Assembly (NCBI GenBank): GCA_040381555.1 | Contig: JBEIHC010000001.1 | Location: forward strand, 1-64,000 | From: CANHCC01 sp040381555 | GTDB taxonomy: Bacteria > Bacteroidota > Bacteroidia > J057 > RFSG01 | Reading direction: 5' to 3' | DNA: 64,000 nt | Part shown: positions 1 to 8,617 of the stretch, piece after piece | Layout: each line of letters opens with the position of its first letter | Numbering within the stretch: position 1 is the first letter of the stretch | Made by a program: the position numbers and the translations under genes | The notes under the pieces: generated by a model | What the model was told of the DNA's origin: nothing | Database searches by the model: none | The model's input: the letters and a program-made list of their open reading frames with translations, nothing else

Positions 1-3000
1 CAAAAGAAAGGAGAAACGAAAGGAATTGTTGCCCATATTCTTGGAATAGATTACACCCACTTTAGTCGGGTCATTCTTTTGGCACAAGGTGCATTCGCCG
101 CTTTAATCGATGCCAATAAAAAGGAACGCTTCGAGCTGATGGAAAAAATTACCGGGAATCGTTTATTTCGTGCCCTGGGAAAAGCAGCCTTTGAAAAAAA
201 GAAACTATTGGAAACAGAACTGCAATTGTTGGAAGCGCAACGCGGAGGCATATCCCTATTGACCGAAGAAGAGCGCTCGGCATTTCAGCAGCAATTAGAT
301 TTAATCCTACTGCAAGGTAAAGAAGTGGCACAGGAAATAGCGCACCATACTCAGGTGATAGATCTTGAACTACGGATCCAAAATTTATTGAAAGATATTT
401 CTGCCCTTGAAATTCAAAAAGAACAACTCGATACAGAATCAATTGTGTTGGAACCCCTTCGGGAGATTAATCAACAGTATGAACGAGCAGAACCATTCAC
501 CCGTATTTATGACAGAAAAGTTGCCGACGAAAAAGCGTTAAAATTATTAGAACAAAAAGCGACAGATGCTCAAGAAACCCAGCAGAGGATAGCGCTTCAG
601 CTTCAACAGCGGAATGAGGAAATTGCGCTTCTGTTAGGTATCTCATCCGAAACACCTAGTTTTAGAGAAAAGGTCAAGGCCTTACTTAATACGCTTGATG
701 ACCTACAGAGAAAGGTTCTTGAGGCAGGTGCCCATTTCCAGGAAATTCAAAATCGACTAGTAATTTCCGAACAGACTTTGAACAAGCGGGCAGAAGAGGA
801 GGGCGCTGTAAAACAAAAGATTCAGGAAATCGAAACTGATTATCAATCTCTCCTTCAATTTTTTCAAGAATCTAAATTACTCGAACCTGCAATAAATGAA
901 CAACGCGTTTGGCAGAGTCGTTATGCCGATTACTTAAAGACAGAACAAGACCTTCGGCTCAAACTGAAAGAAATGGGGTATGGAAAATCCCAAGAAATTA
1001 ATTCCTTTTTTATACAATTTAAAGAGCATAAAGAAGAACAATTATCCAATGCCCGACAGGTTACTTCCGGAATGACAATGGAGGAAACAGAAAAGTCACT
1101 CAGCAGGGTACAGAAAATCATGAGCCAATTACCCGCGATGATTCAGGTTTCCGGTGCTTTTCTGAAAATAAAAAGCGAAGAAAAAAAAGCAAGTATTGAA
1201 TATTCAACTATTCAAGGTACGCTTCCTGATTTAGCATTGGAGGAAAATCAATTGTCCCAACAGCTAGAAATACTAAATCAAGCGATAAAAGATATTCAAG
1301 ACTCACAACAAAAATTAGTACAATATAATAACCTGAAGGATATTCGAGAATCTTTACAAAAAGATCATCCTTGTCCAGTATGTGGTTCTGTGCATCATCC
1401 AGGGATTCATGACTATATCGACTCATTGACCGAACAAGCTAAACAACTACTCGAAAAGGAAAGCTTAATTCAGCAGATTCAAATTAGAAGTACTCAGGTT
1501 GTGAAAAGTAAAGCAGGGCTAGAGGAAAGATTGCACTCTTTGCAAATAAACATTGCAGAAAAACAACAAGGGGCAAAAGAATTGGAGGCCGAATTTCAGA
1601 GACTCAATCACGATCTGTTAATTCATTGTTCCATAGAGGATAGAGATAACCTAGATTCTATTTTGTTAATGGAAAAAGAAAATCAGGAAGTGTTAATTCG
1701 GCAGAAGAAATCATTTGAGGAAGTTAATAAGTTAACAGACTCTCTCAGTCAGATAAAAATGCTGGAAGAAAATTGGAATAAAAATGCAGATGCGATTCTG
1801 TTAGTGGTGGAGCAGGTTAGGGCAGTCCTTCCCAATGAAAAGGAAAAGGCTCTTCCACAATTGTTGGAGGTCTTGGAAACAAAGATTAATCAATATTTAG
1901 AGGATAAGGCTCGTAAGGATTCTTTAATACTGGAAAAAGAAAAACTTTCTGCCACTTTACTTGAGCAACAAAAAACTATTCTCATTGTAAAAGAAGAGGT
2001 CTTGAAATTACAGCATCAGGTACAAATTGCCTTGAATGACCTGAGAAAGAATGAAGACGAATTATCTGCATTGCCCCTAATAGATGCCCCGGCGAATAAA
2101 TTATTAACTTGGAATACAGACTGGGCTTCATGGGATGCACAGCTGATGCAATCGACAGAGTTGTTAAACAAACTTTCAGAAGAGATTCAAATAGGTCGCA
2201 AGCAGTTGGACGATTTGTTTGTCTTGTTTATTCCTCAAATTCAGGACGCAGGTTTCAAAAACCAAGAAGAATTTGTTTCTGCACTAAGCCTAAAAGAACA
2301 GGCAAAAATGGCGAGGATGCAATTAGTAGAGTGGGAAAGCCGAATGAAGGAAATTCAACAAAGGCTACTCGACCGTTATCAGTCTGTAGAGTCTATTCGA
2401 CCTGAAGGATACGAATCTCCAGATTTAACTATTCTTATTTCGGCGAGGGAAATAAAAAGCCAACTTCGGGATGAATTATTGCGCACCCATGGTCAGATAA
2501 ATTCTTCCTTACAATCGGATACTGAAAATCGAAAAAAACTGCAGGCATTGGAAAATAGGATAGATATTTTCCGGTCGAAAATGAATCCTTGGTTAGATTT
2601 AAATGCTTTGATAGGAGATGCGCTTGGGGACAAATTCAATAATTTTGCGCAGCAATTAAGCTTGCAACGATTGTTAATGCAGGCAAATGCTAATTTAGCA
2701 GAGATGAATAGTCGGTATGAATTAGCCTTACCTGAAAACGGAGAGGATGATGATGCGTTGTATGTAATCGATAAATATCTGGGTAATACGAGGCGAGCTG
2801 CCGGAAAGACACTATCCGGAGGTGAAAAGTTTATGGCCTCATTGGCTTTGGCTTTGGGATTATCTGATATTTCCGCTGGGAAAATTGATATTCAAAATTT
2901 ATTTATTGACGAAGGATTTGGTAGTTTGGATTCTGATGCCTTAAATCAAGTACTGGGAATATTAGAAAATCTTCAGCAGCAAAGGGGACGAAGCATTGGG

Positions 3001-3096
3001 ATTATTTCTCATGTTCAGGAATTAAAGGAACGCATTGCCGTTCAGATTCAGGTAGAGCCAAGTGGAGGCGGATGGAGCACCATTAATTGTGTCTAA
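1..3096 (+). CDS. sbcC: Exonuclease subunit SbcC (5' end outside window)
   Basis: This is the large ATPase subunit of the SbcCD (Rad50/Mre11-like) nuclease, which trims hairpins and protein-blocked DNA ends with SbcD. The reading frame is open from base 1, and the first visible residues already belong to the family (FSRVILLAQGAFAALIDA, then KERFELMEKITG). The true start and the Walker A motif therefore lie upstream. Long glutamine- and glutamate-rich coiled coils surround a CPVC zinc hook at nt 1372-1383. The C-terminal half-ATPase shows the ABC signature LSGGEKFMASLALALG near nt 2812 and Walker B LFIDEGFGSLDSDAL near nt 2899, followed by the H-loop IISHVQELKERI. The gene ends normally. sbcD is not visible and may lie upstream. 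The family call is secure. Confidence 0.96.
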   Translation, partial: QKKGETKGIVAHILGIDYTHFSRVILLAQGAFAALIDANKKERFELMEKITGNRLFRALGKAAFEKKKLLETELQLLEAQRGGISLLTEEERSAFQQQLDLILLQGKEVAQEIAHHTQVIDLELRIQNLLKDISALEIQKEQLDTESIVLEPLREINQQYERAEPFTRIYDRKVADEKALKLLEQKATDAQETQQRIALQLQQRNEEIALLLGISSETPSFREKVKALLNTLDDLQRKVLEAGAHFQEIQNRLVISEQTLNKRAEEEGAVKQKIQEIETDYQSLLQFFQESKLLEPAINEQRVWQSRYADYLKTEQDLRLKLKEMGYGKSQEINSFFIQFKEHKEEQLSNARQVTSGMTMEETEKSLSRVQKIMSQLPAMIQVSGAFLKIKSEEKKASIEYSTIQGTLPDLALEENQLSQQLEILNQAIKDIQDSQQKLVQYNNLKDIRESLQKDHPCPVCGSVHHPGIHDYIDSLTEQAKQLLEKESLIQQIQIRSTQVVKSKAGLEERLHSLQINIAEKQQGAKELEAEFQRLNHDLLIHCSIEDRDNLDSILLMEKENQEVLIRQKKSFEEVNKLTDSLSQIKMLEENWNKNADAILLVVEQVRAVLPNEKEKALPQLLEVLETKINQYLEDKARKDSLILEKEKLSATLLEQQKTILIVKEEVLKLQHQVQIALNDLRKNEDELSALPLIDAPANKLLTWNTDWASWDAQLMQSTELLNKLSEEIQIGRKQLDDLFVLFIPQIQDAGFKNQEEFVSALSLKEQAKMARMQLVEWESRMKEIQQRLLDRYQSVESIRPEGYESPDLTILISAREIKSQLRDELLRTHGQINSSLQSDTENRKKLQALENRIDIFRSKMNPWLDLNALIGDALGDKFNNFAQQLSLQRLLMQANANLAEMNSRYELALPENGEDDDALYVIDKYLGNTRRAAGKTLSGGEKFMASLALALGLSDISAGKIDIQNLFIDEGFGSLDSDALNQVLGILENLQQQRGRSIGIISHVQELKERIAVQIQVEPSGGGWSTINCV

Positions 3097-3272
3097 GGCT
3101 GTTTTGATGTATTTTACGCTGACGCCTCCTAAAATCTGTGATTTGTGAAACTTATCTAGATTTTAGTGTAATATTACTTACTCTGATTTTTTCACCTTTG
3201 TAGGGTAATCAATTGTACTTTTTTTAGGTCCTTTATTGTTTATTAAGTAGGGCTTACTCAGAAAATTATTTT

Positions 3273-3440
3273 GTTATCACCAAGCGGTGTTATGACCAAG
3301 CGACTATGTTTTTAATTGATTTATGGAATGTGTATGCACAAATTTTAGATATCTTGAACACTTTTCCTTACATTCTGTATTTGATATATCTGTTTATATG
3401 CCTGTATTGCAACCATTTATTGCTTTTTGAAAAAGCCCTA
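3273..3440 (+). repeat. Diverged direct repeat, copy 1 (left of kinase/regulator pair)
   Basis: The copy opens with GTTATCACCAAGCGGTGTTAT (3273-3293), then after a variable gap continues from 3318 with a block closely matching 5899-6009. Across 37 codons (111 nt) I count about 20 differences and no indel, roughly 82% identity. The lead motif to block distance is 45 nt here and 51 nt in copy 2. The two copies bracket the two-component pair. Confidence 0.75.
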
Positions 3441-3533
3441 TTTGTTTATTTATTCTATCTTTTTATTAGAATTTATTTGTTCTTTTTTAATCGGAAATCG
3501 AATGCTGATTTTCCACTGGCTGATATATATTGA
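3306..3533 (+). CDS. Possible small hydrophobic membrane protein (75 aa), paralogue of 5896-6012
   Basis: I do not recognise a family. The ORF starts at ATG 3306 and encodes a strongly hydrophobic peptide rich in Leu, Ile, Tyr and Phe. Residues 5-41 (DLWNVYAQILDILNTFP, then ILYLIYLFICLY) match the second small ORF at 5896 without gaps. In the matched 37 codons 7 of the 17 changed codons are silent, and DLWN, AQI, DILN, FP, LIYLF and CLY are kept, so coding function is plausible but unproven. The C-terminal 34 residues have no counterpart in the second copy, which stops earlier. No ribosome-binding site is evident. It could instead be a non-coding repeat with an accidental frame. Confidence 0.35.
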   Translation: MFLIDLWNVYAQILDILNTFPYILYLIYLFICLYCNHLLLFEKALFVYLFYLFIRIYLFFFNRKSNADFPLADIY

Positions 3534-3561
3534 CCATTAAAACTCTGATGATACTTTGATA

Positions 3562-5103
3562 TCAGATTATTTCGATTTTTAGCTTCTTTATTTTAATGAT
3601 ATACTGCGTTCCTTGAGTTGTATTCAATTCCATATCTGCTCTTAATTGTTTTTGGAGTCCTTTTATTACCTTCATCCCAATGGAATTCAATTTCGAGCCA
3701 CTCAAGATTTTTTCGTCAAATCCTGGGCCATTGTCCTGTATTTGAATCTCAACCCCTTCGTCTGAAACTATAGTATTAAACCACAGTTCTGGATTTATTG
3801 ATTTTTGGAATGCATGTTTAAACGAATTTAATAGAATTTCATTTATTAAAATCCCTAATGATACCATTTGACTTAAATCAGTTATGTTGAAATCGACAAT
3901 GTTAATGTTCTTTTTTAGTTGAGTGCCGATTGGGAACATATTTTCTAATCGCCTGACTAGATGATGCATATAATGATAAAACGATAATTGGGCATAATTG
4001 CCATTAGAAGAAAGTAAATCATGAATCAATGCAATGTTTTGGACTCTTTGCTGTATTGTTTCCGAGTAGGCAATTGTTTCTTCACTCATGCTTGTATTCA
4101 TTTGCATGTCAATGATGCCCGAAACAATGGCCAAATTGTTTTTGGTACGATGATGGAGTTCGGATAATAGTATTTCTTTTTCTTTAATCATGTTTTCAAG
4201 TTTTGCGAATGATTCCCTTTTTTCGATAAACATTCCCAGCGTATTGGCTGTTATTTTAAGGAGTGATATTTCATCTTGTCGCCATAATCGTTCTTCAGAG
4301 CACGAATCAAAACCTATGAACCCCCAAAAACGATCCTTGATTCGAATAGGGATTAATAACAGTGAAATAATATCTTGGCCTTCAAAGACGGGTTGAATTT
4401 CAGGATCCATATTTTTTACATGGGTATTAATTATTTCTCCATTATTTAAAGGCGTAAATAAAGATGATATTCCATATTCAAACGGAAAGTTTTTTAGGTC
4501 TTCATTCTCAATTTGCTCACTTATACCGGTATTCACCCATTCATGTGTCATTGAGGAATAGATTTGATTTTCATAGCGATAGTTTTCAAATATATATACA
4601 CGGTCTATTTGTACTGTTTGACCAAGTAATTCAAGAGCATGATAAATGGATTCTTTAGAGTCTTCCTTATTTAATAAAATTTCAGTTATCTGATCCGAGG
4701 TCTTCATGATGTCAAGCATCATTTTTTGCTCTTTTTGAATTTCATCTTCTAAAGTGATGTCCCGAATGATGGCTATGGCTATTTTTTCATCATTATATGT
4801 CATACTTCTCACAGAAGCTTCAACCGGAATCATGCTACCATCTTTTTTCCTGTGAAGTCCCTTGTTTATAACCAGCGAATCTGGTTCAATCTCTGAAAAG
4901 TGTTTATCCCAGTCTTCCTGATTTTTGAATGTTGTCTCAACTATACTTATATGCTGGCCTTTCAGTTCCTCCATGCTATATCCTAGTAAATCACAAGTTC
5001 TGTTATTACAATATATAAAATAGCCATGCTCATTGCATACTTGAACTGACTCTGAAAGCTGATTTAAAATTTGAACTAAAATTTCCGAATTTTTTGTTAT
5101 CAT
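3562..5103 (-). CDS. PAS-GAF sensor histidine kinase of the HisKA_2 type
   Basis: A 513-aa, apparently soluble histidine kinase that would sense a signal and phosphorylate a receiver domain. A PAS domain spans about residues 8-120 (ESVQVCNEHGYFIYCNN, GYSMEELKG, then the PAC-like IIRDIT). A GAF domain follows at about 145-295 (DRVYIFENYRYENQIYSSMT). The phosphoacceptor box is SELHHRTKNNLAIVSG, with the acceptor His at 317/318, typical of HisKA_2/HWE-like kinases rather than classical HisKA. The ATPase has an N box around Asn421-Asn426 and the G box DNGPGF at 457-462. No transmembrane segment is visible. It diverges from the receiver gene starting at 5133, only 29 bp away, so the two probably form a pair. 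The signal is unknown. Confidence 0.88.
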   Translation of the reverse strand: MITKNSEILVQILNQLSESVQVCNEHGYFIYCNNRTCDLLGYSMEELKGQHISIVETTFKNQEDWDKHFSEIEPDSLVINKGLHRKKDGSMIPVEASVRSMTYNDEKIAIAIIRDITLEDEIQKEQKMMLDIMKTSDQITEILLNKEDSKESIYHALELLGQTVQIDRVYIFENYRYENQIYSSMTHEWVNTGISEQIENEDLKNFPFEYGISSLFTPLNNGEIINTHVKNMDPEIQPVFEGQDIISLLLIPIRIKDRFWGFIGFDSCSEERLWRQDEISLLKITANTLGMFIEKRESFAKLENMIKEKEILLSELHHRTKNNLAIVSGIIDMQMNTSMSEETIAYSETIQQRVQNIALIHDLLSSNGNYAQLSFYHYMHHLVRRLENMFPIGTQLKKNINIVDFNITDLSQMVSLGILINEILLNSFKHAFQKSINPELWFNTIVSDEGVEIQIQDNGPGFDEKILSGSKLNSIGMKVIKGLQKQLRADMELNTTQGTQYIIKIKKLKIEII

Positions 5104-5132
5104 TGTATTTGAATATTTTGTGTAAAAATACG

Positions 5133-5501
5133 ATGAATTATATTATTGTTGAGGATGAGTTCATTATTAGAGAATCGATTTTTAATTTTCTCAGTAATAA
5201 TATGCCAGAATTGAATTGTTCTGGCCAATTTGATTCTTTAGAAGAACTTAAGATTTTTCTTAATTCTCAGATACCATGCATGATATTTATGGATATTAAT
5301 CTTGTTGATGGTTCTGGATTTGATTTTGTACAGATTCTTAGGCTCGATAATATCAATATACCTATCATTTTTATTTCTGCCTATCCGGAATTCGAAATGC
5401 CTTCAAAAATGCTTCAGAATACACAGTATTTGGTCAAACCCTTTAAAAAAGAGGATCTTATCCGAGTTGTAAATTTTGTTTTGACAAAGCAATCTGAATA
5501 A
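5133..5501 (+). CDS. Single-domain response regulator (receiver only)
   Basis: A 122-aa CheY-like receiver with no output domain. The acidic pocket is in IIVEDE (residues 4-9), the phosphoacceptor is Asp54 in MDINLVDGSGFDF, Ser82 stands in the switch position (FISAYPE), and the conserved lysine is Lys102 in LVKPFKKEDL. I chose ATG 5133 because residues before it (from 5094) are not part of a receiver fold and overlap the kinase start. The partner is presumably the divergent kinase at 3562-5103. With no DNA-binding domain it should act through protein contacts or pass phosphate to another protein. Both genes lie inside the repeat-bracketed, AT-rich island. Confidence 0.88.
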   Translation: MNYIIVEDEFIIRESIFNFLSNNMPELNCSGQFDSLEELKIFLNSQIPCMIFMDINLVDGSGFDFVQILRLDNINIPIIFISAYPEFEMPSKMLQNTQYLVKPFKKEDLIRVVNFVLTKQSE

Positions 5502-5847
5502 GAATCAATTATTTGAGTTTAGTTTCATAATTTATTGGAGAAGTTCATTAATTCGAAGTTGGAGAGCTGTTTCGAATTTAAAGTATTGATTTGTATATGT
5601 ATATGTATATATGGTTTTGTTATTCCATTAATTGTTCAGATTGATGCTTTCCGAGATTTGTCTCTAATCAACGAATAATTGCATTTCATTTAATTCCATT
5701 CATCTGCATAGGCAGTAGTGTTCTGTCATTCATTATTTTCATAGTAGTTGGATTTATGACTAAAATTCTGTGTAAATAAATTGCCCTATAACTACTACCC
5801 CTGATCTAATTCTGGCATCCTCAGCAAGTAACTGCATAATTTTTATT

Positions 5848-6016
5848 GTTATCACCAAACGATGTTATCTCCAGAAAATCAGGCCATATATTTTAATGGA
5901 TTTATGGAATGCATGGGCACAGATATTCGACATATTGAATGCTTTTCCTTTCATTTTATGTTTGATATATCTGTTTAAATGCTTGTATTTCAAGCATTTA
6001 ATGCTTTTTTAGTAAG
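5848..6016 (+). repeat. Diverged direct repeat, copy 2 (right of kinase/regulator pair)
   Basis: This copy starts with GTTATCACCAAACGATGTTAT (5848-5868), two substitutions from the copy-1 lead, and continues with the conserved block 5899-6009. It ends in ATGCTTTTTTAG, where copy 1 has TTGCTTTTTGAA. It lies in the same orientation as copy 1, about 2.6 kb away, and abuts the 3' end of acs. Confidence 0.75.
5896..6012 (+). CDS. Possible 38-aa membrane peptide, paralogue of 3306-3533
   Basis: ATG 5896 to TAG 6010-6012 encodes a 38-residue peptide beginning MDLWNAWAQIFDILNAFPF and continuing into a hydrophobic stretch (LCLIYLF) with a basic tail (KCLYFKHL). Aligned to the ORF at 3306 it keeps frame across its whole length without gaps. 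It is convergent with acs, which ends 6 bp beyond. I cannot assign a family. The length suits a small membrane peptide or a type I toxin-like peptide, but there is no direct evidence for toxicity or an antisense RNA. Confidence 0.35.
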   Translation: MDLWNAWAQIFDILNAFPFILCLIYLFKCLYFKHLMLF

Positions 6017-6018
6017 CT

Positions 6019-7914
6019 TTACTTACCTCGAGATTTTTCTAAAATTTCTTCCACTACTGCGGGATCTAGAAGAGTCGAAGTATCTCCTAATTGCTCATAT
6101 TCACCCTCCGCTATTTTCCTTAATATCCTTCGCATAATTTTCCCTGAGCGCGTTTTAGGTAAGCCACTAACTAGTATTATCTTGTCAGGCTTGGCTATTT
6201 TTCCAATTTTATAGGTTACCGCCTCCTGAATCTCTCCAATTTGAGTTTCCATACTTTTTTCACTCTGAATTGCTACCACAAAAGCGAAAATTCCCTGACC
6301 TTTAATATCATGGGGAAATCCTACCACAGCAGATTCCATCACATCTGGTGCAGTGTTAATGGCATTCTCAATTTCGGCAGTGCCAAAACGATGCCCTGAA
6401 ACATTGATAACATCATCTACTCGACCAATAATGCGGTAGTTTCCTTTTTCATCTCTTTTTGCTCCATCACCGGTGAAATAGTATCCGGCATAATTGCTGA
6501 AATAAGTTTGTTTACATCTTTCGTGGTCACCATAAGTGGTACGAATCATGGAAGGCCATGGAAATCGAATACAGAGGTAGCCTTCTTGATTATTTTCTTC
6601 TATGATATTTCCGGAAGCATCTAATAAGACTGGTTGTATTCCTGGTAAGGGTAGGGTAGCATGGGTCGGTTTATGTTCCGTTATTCCAGCGAGATTACTA
6701 ATCATTATTCCTCCTGTTTCGGTTTGCCACCAGGTATCTACGATTGGGCATTTTTCTTTACCAATATGCGTAAAATACCACCGCCAAGCTTCTTCGTTAA
6801 TGGGTTCCCCAACAGTGCCCAAAGTTTTTAAGGTGTGCAAACTATAGGACAATACAGGATCTTCCCCCAAAGACATCAAGGATCTTATCGCAGTGGGGGC
6901 AGTATAAAATATATTGACTCCATATTTATCAATAATTTCCCAGAAGCGGGCAGGATGAGGCCAAGTGGGTACTCCTTCAAACATCACACTCGTAATGCCG
7001 TTGAGCATGGGGCCATACACTAAATAGGTGTGGCCCGTTACCCAACCAATATCCGCAGTGCACCAAAAAATGTCTTTTTCCTTGGGTTGAAAAACATTGA
7101 GAAAAGAATAGCCTGCATAAACCATATATCCTCCGCAGGTATGTACTACGCCTTTCGGTTTGCCTGTAGAGCCTGAAGTATACAGGATAAACAATAAGTC
7201 TTCCGCATCCATCGGTTCAGCCGGAATAAAGTCTTCACCGTCTTGGAGAAAATCATGCATCCAAACATCTCTTCCTTGCTTCATCGGTACATCCCAACCT
7301 AAATGCGAAAGGACAATCACTTTTTCAACAAATGGGCAATTTTCCAGCGCTTCATCTACAATTCTCTTGACTGCTTGTTGTTTAGCTCCTCTATTTAAGC
7401 CATCTGAGGTTAGAATAACTTTAGCTTCTGCGTCTATAATTCTATCGGATAGTGATTGAGCTGAAAATCCTGCAAATACAACTGAATGTACTGCCCCAAT
7501 TCGAGCACAGGCTAATACCGAAAACGCTAGTTCTGGTACCATTGGCATATACAGACAGACCCTATCTCCTTTTTGTACACCTGATTTTTTTAAGGCTGAT
7601 GCAATGCGACATACTCGAGTCAATACTTCTGAATAGGTGAAGGATTGAGAGGAATCCTTCGGGTCATTGGGTTCCCAAATGATGGCTGTATGATTCCCTT
7701 TTTCAGCGATGTGCCTGTCAAGACAATTTTCGGTTATATTTAATTTTCCTCCCTTAAACCATTGAATGTCTGGTTCGGAAAAGTTCCATTCTAAAGTTTT
7801 TTCCCAAGGTTGAATCCATTGAAAATGAGAGGCTACATCCGCCCAAAATGCCTCCGGGTTGTCAATGCTTTGCTGACAGGCACTGGTATATTTTTCTTTA
7901 TCGGTAATTCTCAT
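6019..7914 (-). CDS. acs: Acetyl-CoA synthetase (acetate-CoA ligase)
   Basis: It activates acetate with ATP to acetyl-AMP and then to acetyl-CoA in the cytoplasm, for growth on acetate or its reassimilation. At 631 aa it has the expected family length of about 650. Visible motifs are the AMP-binding P-loop YTSGSTGKPKGVVHT, the WWQTETGG loop, the TGDGAKRDEKGNYRIIGR hinge region and the C-terminal LPKTRSGKIMRR. In that last motif Lys592 corresponds to the catalytic lysine that is acetylated in other bacteria. WCTADIGWVTGHTY also fits the acetate-specific subfamily. It is a single gene divergent from 8024, with a good promoter at 7947-7978 on the minus strand. The call is secure. Confidence 0.95.
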   Translation of the reverse strand: MRITDKEKYTSACQQSIDNPEAFWADVASHFQWIQPWEKTLEWNFSEPDIQWFKGGKLNITENCLDRHIAEKGNHTAIIWEPNDPKDSSQSFTYSEVLTRVCRIASALKKSGVQKGDRVCLYMPMVPELAFSVLACARIGAVHSVVFAGFSAQSLSDRIIDAEAKVILTSDGLNRGAKQQAVKRIVDEALENCPFVEKVIVLSHLGWDVPMKQGRDVWMHDFLQDGEDFIPAEPMDAEDLLFILYTSGSTGKPKGVVHTCGGYMVYAGYSFLNVFQPKEKDIFWCTADIGWVTGHTYLVYGPMLNGITSVMFEGVPTWPHPARFWEIIDKYGVNIFYTAPTAIRSLMSLGEDPVLSYSLHTLKTLGTVGEPINEEAWRWYFTHIGKEKCPIVDTWWQTETGGIMISNLAGITEHKPTHATLPLPGIQPVLLDASGNIIEENNQEGYLCIRFPWPSMIRTTYGDHERCKQTYFSNYAGYYFTGDGAKRDEKGNYRIIGRVDDVINVSGHRFGTAEIENAINTAPDVMESAVVGFPHDIKGQGIFAFVVAIQSEKSMETQIGEIQEAVTYKIGKIAKPDKIILVSGLPKTRSGKIMRRILRKIAEGEYEQLGDTSTLLDPAVVEEILEKSRGK

Positions 7915-7946
7915 AGGTTAAAACTAAAGGTTCTATTCTTAAAAAT

Positions 7947-7978
7947 CAAATTTACCCATTTTAGTTGCTTATAGCAAA
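7947..7978 (-). promoter_or_regulatory. Bacteroidota-type promoter for acs
   Basis: Read on the minus strand, TTTG (7978-7975), a 20-bp gap and TAAATTTG (7954-7947) match the -33 TTG / -7 TAnnTTTG promoter of this phylum. It would give a leader of roughly 30 nt before the acs start at 7914. Confidence 0.6.
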
Positions 7979-7985
7979 CCAAAGC

Positions 7986-8018
7986 TTGCTTCAAACCCCG
8001 CCGGATGTCGTAAATTTG
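7986..8018 (+). promoter_or_regulatory. Promoter for 8024 with almost no leader
   Basis: TTG (7986-7988) and TAAATTTG (8011-8018), 22 bp apart, match the phylum consensus. The ATG at 8024 lies 5 nt after the box, so the transcript would start at or just before the start codon. Confidence 0.5.
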
Positions 8019-8023
8019 TAAGG

Positions 8024-8548
8024 ATGAGTTTCCTGATTCTTTATTCTCTGATTGGACTTGTTCTTTGCATCGCACTCTTACTACTGTTGCCTGTTGACAT
8101 CAAAGTTCATACTCTCAAAGGGATTTATGAAATTCGATATGCAAAAATATTCCGTTTGGCATTTTGCTTTCGACCTCAACAGTATGGATTTGATCTGCTC
8201 TTTTCCCCTGGGTTCGGTTCCTTTCGATTCCCTGTCAGACCGGGAAAGAAAATCCGCACTTTCACCCGGAAGTCAAAGTCTGCTCCCCTTCGGAAATGGC
8301 ATATTCGTCCTAATTTACCCTCCTTATTTAAACAAGTAGAGATTAAAGAATTCGAAATAGACCTGGATGCTTCCCTTCCTTGGCTTTCTGTTTGGATGAG
8401 CTACCTTTCGGATAGTTTAGCTCGCCTGTTTCAATTAAAATTAAATTTAAACCAACAGGGACTCTACGATTTGCGTTTCCAAGCAAGGTTAATTCCTTTG
8501 AAGTTAATCATCGCTCTTATTCAAAAATCTAGACTCATCCGATTTTAA
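8024..8548 (+). CDS. Membrane-anchored protein of unknown function (174 aa)
   Basis: I do not recognise the family with confidence. The first 24 residues (SFLILYSLIGLVLCIALLLLL) form one hydrophobic segment. They are followed by a basic, beta-rich region (VDIKVHTLKGIYEIRYAKI, PVRPGKKIRTFTRKSK) and a hydrophobic C-terminal part (QARLIPLKLIIALIQ). The layout, an N-terminal membrane segment followed by a strand-rich domain whose sequence suggests a cytoplasmic or periplasmic location, is reminiscent of DUF2953-type proteins, but this is only a resemblance. The gene stands alone between divergent acs and the sialidase-like gene. The promoter box almost touches its start codon. A 95-aa frame inside it is a shadow. 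Confidence 0.6.
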   Translation: MSFLILYSLIGLVLCIALLLLLPVDIKVHTLKGIYEIRYAKIFRLAFCFRPQQYGFDLLFSPGFGSFRFPVRPGKKIRTFTRKSKSAPLRKWHIRPNLPSLFKQVEIKEFEIDLDASLPWLSVWMSYLSDSLARLFQLKLNLNQQGLYDLRFQARLIPLKLIIALIQKSRLIRF

Positions 8549-8617
8549 TCTTGATGACTTTTTATGATTATTGAGAATACGCTTAAATTTGATAGGATTA
8601 TTCTGTATACAACTTAT

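Larger units (their letters stand above)
3097..3561. other. AT-rich spacer between sbcC and the sensor kinase
   Basis: This 465-bp stretch is noticeably more AT-rich than sbcC. It holds the first copy of a diverged direct repeat (3273-3440) and a possible small membrane-protein ORF (3306-3533). I see no tRNA, no strong terminator hairpin after sbcC, and no recognisable promoter. Confidence 0.6.
5502..6018. other. AT-rich spacer downstream of the response regulator
   Basis: This 517-bp stretch contains a short TATATG-type simple repeat near 5594-5611 and the second copy of the kinase-flanking repeat (5848-6016), with a possible 38-aa ORF at 5896-6012. No tRNA, clear promoter or terminator was seen. 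Confidence 0.6.

Noticed and set aside
5094..5132. Longer start (5094) for the response regulator
   Set aside because: The added 13 residues overlap the kinase start codon and have no place in a receiver fold; ATG 5133 begins right at the conserved first strand.
8052..8339. 95-aa ORF overlapping the gene at 8024
   Set aside because: It is out of frame with the membrane protein, has no signal or family pattern, and is explained as a shadow.
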